DNA from: an uncultured Collinsella sp. | GTDB lineage: Bacteria > Actinomycetota > Coriobacteriia > Coriobacteriales > Coriobacteriaceae | NCBI GenBank assembly: GCA_902492235.1 | Contig: CABUKS010000035.1 | Location: 1 to 16,336, forward strand | Direction of reading: 5' to 3' | Length of the DNA: 16,336 bases | Shown here: positions 1 through 7,461 of the stretch, one piece after another | Numbering within the stretch: the first letter of the stretch is position 1 | How the letters are laid out: each line of letters starts with the position of its first letter | Notes under the pieces: model-generated | What the model saw: only the letters and a program-made list of their open reading frames with translations | Databases searched by the model: none | Told to the model about the DNA's origin: nothing | Position numbers and translations under genes: made by a program

Positions 1-1300
1 CGATCAGGCCGATGTTCTCCTTCTTAATGTGGTGGTACTCGGCATGCGGGTGGAATACGCCCAGCGGATGCTCGTCAGTCGTGATGTTGCAGCGAAGCGC
101 CAGGTAGGCCTCGTAGATTTCGCCGCCGGCATTGCCGCGGGAGTCGACGCGGCGGATGACGGGCGTCACGGTGTTGTGCGCCACGCCATCGGCTGTGTGC
201 GCGACGACGCCAACCGACTCATCGGTCCACTCCCGCCATGCCAGGATAATCTTCTCGGCGGCGTCGAGCAGCTGAGCGCGGTCATGCGAGCGCAGGCGCA
301 GCACCGAGAGCGGCCACTGCAGCACGGTACCGCTGACCTGGTCAAAACCGGGCACGCTAAACTGCGAGACCTCGGCGGCATGCATCATGGGGAACTCGTG
401 CGCGCCGCCCTGGAAGTGGTCGTGCGACAAGATCGAGCCGCCCACGATGGGCAGGTCGGCGTTAGAGCCGATGAAGTAGTGCGGGAACAGGTCCACAAAA
501 TCGAGCAGGCAGGTCAGACCCTTGCGGTCGACGTGCATCGGACGATGCTCGGAGCTCATAGCAATGCAGTGCTCGTTAAAGTACGCGTACGGGCTGTACT
601 GGAAGCCCCAGCGCTCGCCGTCGAGCTGGATAGGGATAACTCGCAGGTTCTGACGGGCGGGATGGGCACCGCCGTCGGCTGCGGCGGAGCGTCCGGGATA
701 CCCCTCGTTTTCGATGCAGAGCTGGCAGGCGGGATACTTCTCGCCCGTGTTCTTGGCTGCACCGGCCGCGGCAATATCGCGCGGGTCCTTCTCGGGCTTG
801 GACAGGTTGATGGTGATCTCCAGGTCACCCCAGTTGGTGGAAGTGCTCCATTTAATGTTGCGCGCGATGGCGGCACGGCGCACGTAACCGGCGTCACAGC
901 ACAGGCCGTAGAACCAGTCGGTCGCAGCGCGGGGCTCGTTGACGCCCATGCGGCCGTTGAATTCCTCGTTTACAACCGAAGGCCTCGGCATCAGCACGCC
1001 CATGATGCGCATGGCGATGCGGTCGCGGCCCGATGCCGTGTCCTCGGCAGCACCGTTGGCAACGGCAGCCTCGGAAAGCGCGGCAAGCGTGCCTTCAAGG
1101 TCAAAGTCGGGCAGGGTATCGGGGTGCAAGAGCGAGAGTTTCTCGACCTGGAGCGCCCAGGCCATGTCGAGCGCCGGGCCCGTAGCACCGATGCACTCGA
1201 GAATGGTGTTATACGCCCAGATGCGATCGTCCTGGCCGATCATCGATCGGTGGATAGCGTACTCGATCAGGTTCTGCGCGGCCTCGCGCACGTCAGTCAT
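1..1300 (-). CDS. galT: UDP-glucose--hexose-1-phosphate uridylyltransferase, class II (3' end cut by window)
   Basis: This enzyme exchanges galactose-1-phosphate with UDP-glucose to give UDP-galactose and glucose-1-phosphate, the second step of the Leloir pathway in the cytoplasm. The first 433 codons are present; class II members are about 490-500 residues, so the C-terminus lies outside the window. Family hallmarks visible in the translation are GGSILSHDHFQGG near residues 287-299 and FHPHAEYHHIKKENIGL from about residue 416 to the window edge, both typical of the Firmicutes/anaerobe-type GalT rather than the E. coli type. A CQLC pair sits near residue 192. The start ATG (1300-1298) overlaps the galK stop by one base (TAATG), so translation is probably coupled and both are read from the promoter upstream of galK. 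Family identity is certain from the motifs; operon control by the adjacent LacI protein is inferred. Confidence 0.95.
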   Translation of the reverse strand, partial: MTDVREAAQNLIEYAIHRSMIGQDDRIWAYNTILECIGATGPALDMAWALQVEKLSLLHPDTLPDFDLEGTLAALSEAAVANGAAEDTASGRDRIAMRIMGVLMPRPSVVNEEFNGRMGVNEPRAATDWFYGLCCDAGYVRRAAIARNIKWSTSTNWGDLEITINLSKPEKDPRDIAAAGAAKNTGEKYPACQLCIENEGYPGRSAAADGGAHPARQNLRVIPIQLDGERWGFQYSPYAYFNEHCIAMSSEHRPMHVDRKGLTCLLDFVDLFPHYFIGSNADLPIVGGSILSHDHFQGGAHEFPMMHAAEVSQFSVPGFDQVSGTVLQWPLSVLRLRSHDRAQLLDAAEKIILAWREWTDESVGVVAHTADGVAHNTVTPVIRRVDSRGNAGGEIYEAYLALRCNITTDEHPLGVFHPHAEYHHIKKENIGLI

Positions 1301-2505
1301 TACAGCCATGCCGCGTAAGCCCCCTTGTCAGAGATGGCGTAGTGGCGGGCAGAGCCCTCGCCCAGCCAGCCGTTCATCTTGGTGATAAAGGTGTCGACAA
1401 GCTCGAGCGGTACGAAGGCCTGGATGGTGCCACCAAAGCCGCCGCCGTGGATACGGACGGCGCCGCGGCCGTCGAGCACATGCTCGGCCAGTGCCAGGGC
1501 ATACATCGAAGGCTGCTCGGAGCCCAGCTTGGCAACGACATTCTGCAGGTACATGGCAGAGCTGGCGCCGGACTCGCGCGTCAGGACCAGGAACTGATCG
1601 ATGTCGCCGGCGTTCAGGGCCGCCCAGCGCTTATCGACCAGGCCGTTCTCGTACCAGTAGTGAACGGCGCGCAGGCAGGCACGGTCGCCCAGCTTGGCGC
1701 GTAGCTCGGGGAGCTTGGCGTCAAAGTCCGCCACGTTTACCTCGCACAGGCGTGCCTTGCCAAACTCGGCAGCGACGTCCTGCATCTCGCGCGGAACGGC
1801 GGCGTAGTCGTCGGTAGCTGCCACATGGTCGGCGCCAACCTTAACGAGCACGAGCGCATAACCGTGATCCTCAAAATTGAGCTCGAGCTTCTGGGTTTTA
1901 GGCTGAGCCTGGTCCTCAAAGTCCATGTAGGCAAGGCCGCCCAGGCACACAGCGGCCTGGTCCATCAGACCGCAGGGCTTGCCATAGTAGTTGTTCTCGG
2001 TGCGCTGGCTCATCTGGGCGAGCGCGATGGGCTCGATGGCGGGTGCGCCCCAGAGCGTCTCCATGGCGCGACCGTATGCCGCCTCGACAGCAGCAGAGCT
2101 CGAAAGGCCGCCGCCCGAGGGGACAGAGCAGGTGAAGGCGAAGTCGAAGCCCTGGGGCTCAACGCCCAGAGCAGCGATTTCGTGGGCCATGCCGCGGACG
2201 AGGCTCGCAGACGTGCCCTTCTCGGACTCTTGAATACCCAGCGTGTCGAGCGTGATCTCAAACGTGGGATAGCCCTCGTCGGCGACGCGAATCTTGTTGG
2301 TGTCGGTCGCTACGGCAATGCCGTCAACGGCGACATCGAGCGAGCCGGCGATGACGTGGCCGCCCTCGTGGTCGGTGTGGTTGCCGCTGATTTCGGAACG
2401 GCCGGGCGCGTGCACGTAGAGCACCTGGCGGTCGCCGACGGGGCCAAACTCCTCCTCAAACAGCTTGGTGAGCGTGGCGAATGTCTTATCGTCGGGGGTG
2501 GTCAT
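1300..2505 (-). CDS. galK: Galactokinase (GHMP kinase family)
   Basis: This kinase phosphorylates alpha-D-galactose at C1 with ATP, the entry step of the Leloir pathway. The product is 401 residues, normal for GalK. All three GHMP motifs are visible: the galactokinase signature as PGRSEISGNHTDHEGG (34-49), the ATP loop GGGLSSSAA (131-139) and HGGGFGG (353-359). GLMDQ (179-183) carries the likely catalytic Asp182, and Arg36 is the likely catalytic arginine. The signature reads GNHTDH rather than the enteric GEHTDY, a form I associate with anaerobic Firmicutes and Coriobacteriia. The open frame extends 29 codons further upstream, but the ATG at 2505 has AAAGGA five bases before it and the extension runs into the operator region, so the shorter start is chosen. 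It is followed by galT with a one-base overlap. Confidence 0.96.
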   Translation of the reverse strand: MTTPDDKTFATLTKLFEEEFGPVGDRQVLYVHAPGRSEISGNHTDHEGGHVIAGSLDVAVDGIAVATDTNKIRVADEGYPTFEITLDTLGIQESEKGTSASLVRGMAHEIAALGVEPQGFDFAFTCSVPSGGGLSSSAAVEAAYGRAMETLWGAPAIEPIALAQMSQRTENNYYGKPCGLMDQAAVCLGGLAYMDFEDQAQPKTQKLELNFEDHGYALVLVKVGADHVAATDDYAAVPREMQDVAAEFGKARLCEVNVADFDAKLPELRAKLGDRACLRAVHYWYENGLVDKRWAALNAGDIDQFLVLTRESGASSAMYLQNVVAKLGSEQPSMYALALAEHVLDGRGAVRIHGGGFGGTIQAFVPLELVDTFITKMNGWLGEGSARHYAISDKGAYAAWL

Positions 2506-2546
2506 GGGAGTCCTTTCCTTGGCGCGCGAGGGTGAGTTTTGCGTCA

Positions 2547-2563
2547 TTATGAGTACGTTAACA
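2547..2563. promoter_or_regulatory. Candidate LacI-family operator O1 (galK-proximal)
   Basis: TTATGAGTACGTTAACA contains a 14-bp imperfect palindrome, TGAGTACGTTAACA, with the central CG typical of LacI/GalR operators. Its exact reverse complement occurs at 2614-2630. It lies about 42 bases upstream of the galK ATG and overlaps a possible -10 (CATAAT on the minus strand), so binding here would block galK transcription. The binding protein is inferred to be the adjacent LacI-family product. Confidence 0.65.
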
Positions 2564-2613
2564 ACTTGAAGCGGCATGAACCAAGTGTTCACGATACCGC
2601 ACGTTACGAGCTA

Positions 2614-2630
2614 TGTTAACGTACTCATAA
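2614..2630. promoter_or_regulatory. Candidate LacI-family operator O2
   Basis: TGTTAACGTACTCATAA is the perfect 17-bp reverse complement of the site at 2547-2563, with 67 bp between corresponding centres. Two identical sites at this distance suit a looped repressor complex, though that is an inference. An additional ACGTTA core lies at 2602-2607 just beside it. Confidence 0.65.
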
Positions 2631-2704
2631 CACAACGCTTGTCACTTTTTGAGAATCCGGTAATCGGTAGAAATACAGCCGTGAACGGTACTGCCGTATG
2701 GACT

Positions 2705-2710
2705 TATAAA
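2705..2710 (+). promoter_or_regulatory. Possible -10 box for the LacI-family gene
   Basis: TATAAA matches the sigma-70 consensus at five of six positions. The -35 is weak: TGAACG at 2682-2687 with a 17-base spacer. The O3 site lies downstream, where it would block initiation or early elongation. This is a prediction from sequence only. Confidence 0.35.
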
Positions 2711-2736
2711 GCAGAAGAGATGCAGATAGAAAAAGT

Positions 2737-2750
2737 AGAGTACGTTACCA
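2737..2750. promoter_or_regulatory. Candidate LacI-family operator O3 (regulator-proximal)
   Basis: AGAGTACGTTACCA matches the 14-bp operator core TGAGTACGTTAACA at 12 of 14 positions. It lies just downstream of the possible -10 (2705-2710) and about 95 bases before the regulator's start codon, the expected place for autorepression. Confidence 0.5.
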
Positions 2751-2843
2751 TGCGTCCGACGATAGCGGGCCTCGGCGCGGGCTAAACTCCTGCCCGGGCC
2801 GGCATTCACGCTATTCAGATCTCGCAAGGGTGAAGGTGATCCT

Positions 2844-3875
2844 GTGGCAAGGCGCCCGTCCAACGATACCAGTTCGCGTCCGGTCTCCATGGCCGACGTC
2901 GCCCGCGCTGCCGGCGTTTCGCAGCAGACGGTTTCGCGCGTCGCCAACGGCTTGCCTAACGTTAACGAGCAGACGCGCCAGCGCGTGCAGGCCGCTATGC
3001 AAAAGCTTGGCTTTCGTCCGAGTTATGCCGGTCGCTCGCTGCGCGACGGCCGTTACCATTCGGTCGGCCTGTGCGTCAACGATGTCACCAAGTTTGGCAA
3101 CCTCTCAATGATCGACGGCATCGCCAGCGCTGCTCGCGAGCATAATTGCGCCATCACGCTGGTCGAGATGTCCAAGACCGAGGAGTTTTCGCTTGCCGAG
3201 GCCACGCGTCGTATGGCCGCATTGCCGGTGGACGGCATCATCATCGGCATGAGCCGCATGGCGCCTGATTTTGAGACGTTTGATCCACTGCCGGGCATTG
3301 GCACGGTCATCGTTACCATGTACGCGCATCCGCGCGTGACCACGGTCGATTCCGACCATTACGGCTGCTCGCTATTGCTTATGGATCACCTGTTTGAGCT
3401 GGGGCACGAGCAGATTCGCTATATTGGCGGCCCGTCGTTCTCGGTCGACGAGCAATTTCGTCGCGCCGGTTGGCAAGATGCACTCGAGCGTAAACACATC
3501 GAGCCGGTAGAGCCGCTCGAGGGTGACTGGTCTGCCAACAGCGGTTACGAAGCCGGCAGGTATCTGGCCGAGCACGACCGCATCATGACGGCGATCTATG
3601 CGGCAAACGACCAGATGGCAAATGGCGCGATTGCCGCGCTGCGCGATAGCGGTCTGCGCGTCCCCGAGGACGTGAGCGTGGTGGGTGTCGACGATTCGCT
3701 CGATGATTTTGTGGCACACAACGAGCTTACGACCGTGCGATTCGATCTACATCAGCGCGGACGCGAGGTATTCGAGCATGCGGTTCCCGAGGCGGGTACG
3801 GCGGGCAAAACCGTTGCCATTCGTATTCCCGGCCAGCTCATTATTCGACATAGCACGGCGATACCACGCTCATAG
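2844..3875 (+). CDS. LacI/GalR-family transcriptional regulator
   Basis: This is a 343-residue cytoplasmic repressor with the standard LacI layout. The N-terminal helix-turn-helix is at about 14-40 (SMADVARAAGVSQQTVSRVA), followed by the hinge helix and a periplasmic-binding-protein-like effector domain from about residue 68 to the end. VNDVTKFGN, IYAANDQMANGAIAAL and VGVDDSLDD are typical effector-domain segments. The start is GTG at 2844, preceded by AAGGTG (2833-2838) at five bases. It is divergent from galK-galT with three candidate operators between them, so it probably senses galactose or a derivative and represses the gal genes and itself. The family call is secure; the effector and the regulon are inferred from position. 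Confidence 0.93.
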   Translation: MARRPSNDTSSRPVSMADVARAAGVSQQTVSRVANGLPNVNEQTRQRVQAAMQKLGFRPSYAGRSLRDGRYHSVGLCVNDVTKFGNLSMIDGIASAAREHNCAITLVEMSKTEEFSLAEATRRMAALPVDGIIIGMSRMAPDFETFDPLPGIGTVIVTMYAHPRVTTVDSDHYGCSLLLMDHLFELGHEQIRYIGGPSFSVDEQFRRAGWQDALERKHIEPVEPLEGDWSANSGYEAGRYLAEHDRIMTAIYAANDQMANGAIAALRDSGLRVPEDVSVVGVDDSLDDFVAHNELTTVRFDLHQRGREVFEHAVPEAGTAGKTVAIRIPGQLIIRHSTAIPRS

Positions 3876-3958
3876 TTTGCGCAGGTAAACGGCGATTTAT
3901 CGTATTTCAATAACAATCGGTAAGGATGCCGGCAGATAACAGTTGGAATGCTGCCGAG

Positions 3959-3967
3959 TGCTATGAT
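3959..3967 (+). promoter_or_regulatory. Extended -10 promoter for the flavoprotein gene
   Basis: TGCTATGAT is an extended -10 (TG-N-TATGAT) 38 bases upstream of the start codon, with no convincing -35. A 7-bp inverted repeat, GATAGAC (3965-3971) and GTCTATC (3982-3988), overlaps the expected transcription start and could be an operator or a small leader hairpin just upstream of the AGGAGG ribosome-binding site (3990-3995). Confidence 0.45.
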
Positions 3968-4004
3968 AGACGGGTTATTTTGTCTATCTAGGAGGCTTTG
4001 CCTG

Positions 4005-5165
4005 ATGGAGATCACCAAGGATATCCGCTACGTTGGCGTCGACGATCACGACATTGACCTGTTCGAGGGCCAGTACGATGTGTCCGAGAACGGTATGGCA
4101 TACAACAGCTACGTTATCTTGGGCGAAAAGATCGCCGTCGCCGATTCGGTTGACGCTGGCTTTGTCGACGAGTGGCTCGGCAACCTCGAGGCCGCGCTCG
4201 ATGGACGTACGCCCGACTACCTGGTCGTCCATCACATGGAGCCCGATCACTCTGCTGGCATCGCCGCCTTTATGGAGCGCTATCCCCAGGCACAGATTGT
4301 GGCCAGCATGGGCGCCTTTCGCATGATGGTCAACTACTTTGGCACCGACTACCCCGAGCGCAAGATGGTCGTCAAAGAGGGCGACGTGCTCGATCTGGGC
4401 GGTCACAGCCTAACGTTTGTCGGCGCTCCCAACGTTCACTGGCCCGAGGTGATCTTCTCCTACGAGTCTACCGACAAGGTGCTCTTTAGTGCCGACGGCT
4501 TTGGCAAGTTCGGCGCCAACGACATCGAGGACCCGGAAGGCTGGGCTTGCGAGGCGCGCCGCTACTACTTTGGCATCGTCGGTAAGTTCGGCAAATTCGT
4601 GCAGACCGTGCTCAAGAAGGCCGCCGATCTGGATATCCAGATCATCTGTCCGCTCCACGGCCCCGTACTGACCGAGAACCTGGGCTATTACCTCGACACC
4701 TATAACACCTGGTCGAGCTATCAGCCCGAGGACGAGGGCATCACGATCGCCTATGCGAGCGTGTATGGCCATCTGAAGGCTGCCGTTGAGGAGCTTGCAA
4801 CTGCGCTCGAGGCTCGCGGCCAGAAGGTTTCCGTCTTTGACCTGGCTCGCGACGACATGGCCGAGGCCGTTGAGGATGCGTTCCGCTATGACCGTCTGGT
4901 GCTCGCCTCCATCACCTATCAGGGCGAGATCTTCCCGTTCATGAGCACCTTTATCCACACGCTTGCCGAGCACGCCTATCAGAACCGTACGGTGGCGCTC
5001 GTTGAGGCCGGCTCCTGGGCGCCCACCGCTGCCAAGGTTATGACCAAGGAGCTCGGGGGCATGAAGGACATCACCATGGCGCAGAACAAGGTGACCGTGC
5101 TGGGTTCGCTCAACGACGCCTCGCGCGCTCAGATCGAGGCCCTTGCTGACGAGCTGTCCAAGTAG
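4005..5165 (+). CDS. fprA: A-type flavoprotein / flavodiiron protein (O2 or NO reductase)
   Basis: Flavodiiron proteins reduce O2 to water or NO to N2O in the cytoplasm of anaerobes, taking electrons from rubredoxin or a related donor. The 386-residue product has the two expected domains. The N-terminal metallo-beta-lactamase-like diiron domain (about 1-240) has all six usual ligand positions: H77, E79 and D81 in HHMEPDHSAG, H145 in NVHWPE, D164 in FSADGFG and H219 in PLHGP. The flavodoxin-like FMN domain (about 246-386) begins ITIAYASVYGHL. No rubredoxin domain is fused, so the donor must be encoded elsewhere. ATG 4005 is chosen because AGGAGG lies ten bases upstream; the frame stays open 19 codons further without an SD. 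It is monocistronic, with its own promoter and a strong terminator. O2 versus NO preference cannot be told from sequence. Confidence 0.94.
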   Translation: MEITKDIRYVGVDDHDIDLFEGQYDVSENGMAYNSYVILGEKIAVADSVDAGFVDEWLGNLEAALDGRTPDYLVVHHMEPDHSAGIAAFMERYPQAQIVASMGAFRMMVNYFGTDYPERKMVVKEGDVLDLGGHSLTFVGAPNVHWPEVIFSYESTDKVLFSADGFGKFGANDIEDPEGWACEARRYYFGIVGKFGKFVQTVLKKAADLDIQIICPLHGPVLTENLGYYLDTYNTWSSYQPEDEGITIAYASVYGHLKAAVEELATALEARGQKVSVFDLARDDMAEAVEDAFRYDRLVLASITYQGEIFPFMSTFIHTLAEHAYQNRTVALVEAGSWAPTAAKVMTKELGGMKDITMAQNKVTVLGSLNDASRAQIEALADELSK

Positions 5166-5188
5166 CGACACATTCACTTCTGATGCTC

Positions 5189-5225
5189 AACCACCACAAA
5201 GGAGACCTTTGTGGTGGTTTTTGTT
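5189..5225 (+). terminator. Rho-independent terminator of the flavoprotein gene
   Basis: A perfect 14-bp stem, AACCACCACAAAGG / CCTTTGTGGTGGTT, with a 3-base loop is followed by a T-rich run (TTTTTGTTT). The run abuts the stop codon of the convergent DeoR-type gene. The minus-strand side lacks a T run, so it should terminate mainly the plus strand. Confidence 0.92.
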
Positions 5226-6028
5226 TAAGCGCTGGCGATGAGGAGATTTGGGCGGGCGTTGTCGACGATCTCGGCGATTGAGGTGGCGACGGCATGATCG
5301 GGGTCGCGGTCCATCACGATGGTGTTGACATCGGTCAGTTCGGCAAAGCGGTACATGCCTCGTCCGTTAACCTTGCTGTTGTCCATGAGGGCGACGCTTT
5401 GACGGGCGGCGGAGATCATGGCTGTTTTGGTCTCGGCCATCTGCGGAAAGTCGGTCGTAAAGCCGCAGCCGGGAACAAAAGCGCCGGGGCACATGACGGC
5501 AAGGTCGGCGTGGACCGTTTGAAGCGCCTGCATAGTGAGCGGTCCGTACAGATAACGATGGCCTTTGCGCAGCGCCCCGCCCAGCATGACGACATCGACC
5601 GAGGGCATGCTCTCGTCGATATAATCGGCAATGGTAATGTCCGCCGTGATGACGGTGATGCCATCGCGCTGGTCGAGGAGCCGGACAAATTCGAGAGCGG
5701 TGGTGCCCGAGTCTACGAGCAGCGTGTCGCCGTCATTGACGAGCTCGATGGCGCTTTGCGCGATGGCCTGCTTGGCGGCGACATTGACGTTGATGCGGCG
5801 ATCCTGGGTGGATACGGTCAACCGCTTCTGGAGCGACACGGCGCCGCCATGCGTGCGACGCAGCTTGCCGGACTCGGCGAGCGCGTCTAGGTCGGCACGG
5901 GCGGTAACGGAGGACACGCCAAAGGTCTGGGCGATTTCTGCCACCTGCACCGAGGCGTTATGCTCGAGCATCTCCATGATGGCGGAACGACGCTCATCGG
6001 CGAAAGCTCGGGTTGTTGCGTGGGCCAT
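5225..6028 (-). CDS. DeoR/GlpR-family transcriptional repressor
   Basis: This is a 267-residue regulator of sugar metabolism. The N-terminal DeoR winged HTH is at about 10-62 (VAEIAQTFGVSSVTARADLD, then RRTHGGAV). The sugar-phosphate-sensing DeoRC domain follows at about 80-245, with the ligand loop DSGTT (106-110), LGGALRK and DNSKVNGRG (216-224). The start ATG 6028 has GGAG six bases upstream. It is transcribed divergently from the class II aldolase gene with a 335-bp AT-rich region between, so it probably controls the aldolase, itself, or both in response to a sugar phosphate. The ligand is unknown. It converges on the flavoprotein gene and shares its terminator region. Confidence 0.93.
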   Translation of the reverse strand: MAHATTRAFADERRSAIMEMLEHNASVQVAEIAQTFGVSSVTARADLDALAESGKLRRTHGGAVSLQKRLTVSTQDRRINVNVAAKQAIAQSAIELVNDGDTLLVDSGTTALEFVRLLDQRDGITVITADITIADYIDESMPSVDVVMLGGALRKGHRYLYGPLTMQALQTVHADLAVMCPGAFVPGCGFTTDFPQMAETKTAMISAARQSVALMDNSKVNGRGMYRFAELTDVNTIVMDRDPDHAVATSIAEIVDNARPNLLIASA

Positions 6029-6363
6029 AGTTGCTCCATCATCGTCTGAAATTTGCAGGAATTGTGTTGACTCTATTTTCGTTCATTTTCTTTTTGAGTA
6101 AGAAAACACCTTTCGATTACTTATCTTTTCTATAAAAGAAAGACGCTGAACGCTCAAAATTCAATATCGAACATGTCCACTCGGCTCAAATTCCTTCCGT
6201 TTACTTTTCAAAAACGACTGTATTGACCTGCATGGGCTCAATATCTCGCGCGTGTAAAGCCGCTGAATTTCATACAATGAGCGCAGCAAAACGCAAGGTA
6301 AAACGCCTTGTGAACAACTACGCCCGATGTCCAGATGCGGGCGAGGGAGAGGAGCAAACGCTC
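6029..6363. promoter_or_regulatory. AT-rich divergent region between deoR-type gene and aldolase
   Basis: This 335-bp region is much richer in A and T than its flanks and has no supported gene; the aldolase frame stays open upstream to 6223 but lacks an SD and homology there. Visible elements are a short inverted repeat TCTTTT / AAAAGA (6124-6129, 6134-6139) around TATA, a TTTTCGTTCATTTTC tract (6075-6089) resembling T/C-rich DeoR sites, a good -10-like TACAAT (6273-6278) without a clear -35, and CAAGG / CCTTG (6294-6298, 6306-6310). The transcript leader for the aldolase would be about 80-90 bases if TACAAT is used. Confidence 0.5.
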
Positions 6364-7221
6364 ATGGCACTTGTTACCACCGAAAAGATGCTCAAGGACG
6401 CTCAGGCCGGCCACTACGCTGTTGGCGCGTTCAACGTCGAGAACCTCGAGTTTGTTATGGCCGTTCTGGCCGCTGCCGAGGAGACCAAGTCCCCCGTCAT
6501 CATGCAGACCACCCCGGGCACCATCAAGACCGCTGGTCTGGACTACTTCTACGGCATGGTCAAGGCTGCCGCCGAGCGCGCTTCCGTGCCCGTCGCTCTG
6601 CACCTCGATCACGGCGATGGCTATGACCGCTGCATGCAGGCTTTCCGCACCGGCTACACCTCTGTCATGATCGACGGTTCGCACGAGTCCTTCGAGGACA
6701 ACATCGCCCTGACCAAGTCCGTCGCCGATGCTGGCCGCGCCATGGGCGTGCCCGTCGAGGCAGAGCTCGGCAAGGTTGGCGGCAAGGAGGACGACGGTCC
6801 CGCGGTTGAGGGCGAGAGCCCCTACACCGATCCGGCTGAGGCCAAGGAGTTCGTCGAGCGCACTGGCTGCACCTCTCTCGCTATTGGCGTTGGCACCAGC
6901 CACGGTGTGTACACGAGCGATCCGCACATCGAGCAGTCCGTGGTCAAGGCCATCCGCGACGCCGTCGACGTGCCGCTGGTTCTGCACGGCACCTCTGGTG
7001 TGCCCGATGAGCAGGTTGCCGAGGCTGTGAAGAACGGCATCTGCAAGGTTAACTACGCCACCGAGCTGCGTCAGGCCTACACCAAGGGCTTCATGGCCTA
7101 CATGGCCGAGAACCCCGCCTGCTTCGACCCCAAGAAGCCGGCCAAGGAGGGCATGCGTGAGATCACCGAGCTGGTTAAAATCCGCATGACCAACCTTAAC
7201 TCTGTGGGCAAAGCAGAGTAA
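6364..7221 (+). CDS. Class II fructose/tagatose-bisphosphate aldolase
   Basis: This zinc-dependent aldolase cleaves or forms a ketose-1,6-bisphosphate with dihydroxyacetone phosphate and glyceraldehyde-3-phosphate as the C3 partners. Its 285 residues match the short class II A-type enzymes. Catalytic Asp82 and zinc ligand His83 lie in LHLDHGDG (79-86); other ligands are His180 (GTSHGVY) and His208 (LVLHGTSG). KVNYATELRQAY (228-239) and VEAELGKVGGKEDD (131-144) are diagnostic. SLAIGVGTSHGVY and INYATEL-type segments look closer to GatY/KbaY (tagatose-bisphosphate) than to B. subtilis FbaA, but substrate cannot be settled by eye. ATG 6364 is preceded by GAGAGGAG. Codon use is strongly biased to C-ending codons, as in highly expressed glycolytic genes. 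The divergent DeoR repressor is a plausible controller. Confidence 0.92.
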   Translation: MALVTTEKMLKDAQAGHYAVGAFNVENLEFVMAVLAAAEETKSPVIMQTTPGTIKTAGLDYFYGMVKAAAERASVPVALHLDHGDGYDRCMQAFRTGYTSVMIDGSHESFEDNIALTKSVADAGRAMGVPVEAELGKVGGKEDDGPAVEGESPYTDPAEAKEFVERTGCTSLAIGVGTSHGVYTSDPHIEQSVVKAIRDAVDVPLVLHGTSGVPDEQVAEAVKNGICKVNYATELRQAYTKGFMAYMAENPACFDPKKPAKEGMREITELVKIRMTNLNSVGKAE

Positions 7222-7254
7222 CAGCAAGGGTACTCCGACTCGCTACATATCCCG

Positions 7255-7379
7255 GGGAGGGACGAGGGCTTAGTTCCCCAATCGTCCTCGGGCATGCAAA
7301 AAGCCTCGCTGCGCACTTCGTGCGGCGAGGCTTTTTGCCCCCTGCGGAAAGATTGGGGAACTAAGCCCTCGTCCCTCCC
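7255..7379. repeat. 29-bp perfect inverted repeat enclosing a hairpin
   Basis: Positions 7255-7283 and 7351-7379 are exact reverse complements over 29 bases; each arm contains the segment AGGGCTTAGTTCCCCAATC or its complement. Between them is a 67-bp spacer holding a second, independent 14-bp stem. The single-stranded transcript could fold into a long nested hairpin. It may be a MITE-like non-autonomous element or an elaborate terminator shared by the aldolase and the convergent minus-strand genes. No clear target-site duplication is visible. Confidence 0.85.
7296..7338. terminator. Bidirectional intrinsic terminator
   Basis: GCAAAAAGCCTCGC (7296-7309) pairs with GCGAGGCTTTTTGC (7325-7338), and an inner CGCAC / GTGCG stem has a TTC loop. 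The A-tract on the left and T-tract on the right make it usable on both strands, suitable for the convergent aldolase and NUDIX-Vsr transcription units. Confidence 0.85.
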
Positions 7380-7461
7380 AGGTTGACCTACTCGAGGTCG
7401 TCGCCCTTGTGGCGTTGGGGCGGAAGGGGTGGGGTGCGAGGGGCGCTTTGCTGATGGGGGA

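Larger units (their letters stand above)
2506..2843. promoter_or_regulatory. Divergent gal/lacI control region
   Basis: This 338-bp gap separates minus-strand galK from the plus-strand LacI-family gene and must carry promoters for both. It is clearly more AT-rich than the genes. It contains two operator-like sites in perfect inverted orientation and a third related site, listed separately. On the minus strand CATAAT (2546-2551) inside the proximal operator is a possible -10 for galK, but no good -35 is visible. On the plus strand TATAAA (2705-2710) is a possible -10 for the regulator. No coding sequence is supported here. Confidence 0.7.

Noticed and set aside
29..1318. Long plus-strand open frame of 429 codons antisense to galT
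   Set aside because: The minus strand encodes an unmistakable class II GalT over the same bases; the plus-strand frame is a by-product of high-GC codon bias and has no recognised motif.
2957..2970. TAACGTTAAC palindrome inside the LacI-type gene as a fourth operator
   Set aside because: It encodes the conserved PNVNE segment after the HTH and matches the operator core only partly, so coding constraint explains it.
6238..7227. Minus-strand frame of 329 codons opposite the aldolase
   Set aside because: The plus strand has all catalytic and metal-binding residues of a class II aldolase; the antisense frame reflects strong codon bias.
7255..7379. CRISPR-like or attachment-site interpretation of the repeat pair
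   Set aside because: There are only two arms, in inverted not direct orientation, with no spacer periodicity, tRNA or integrase gene nearby.
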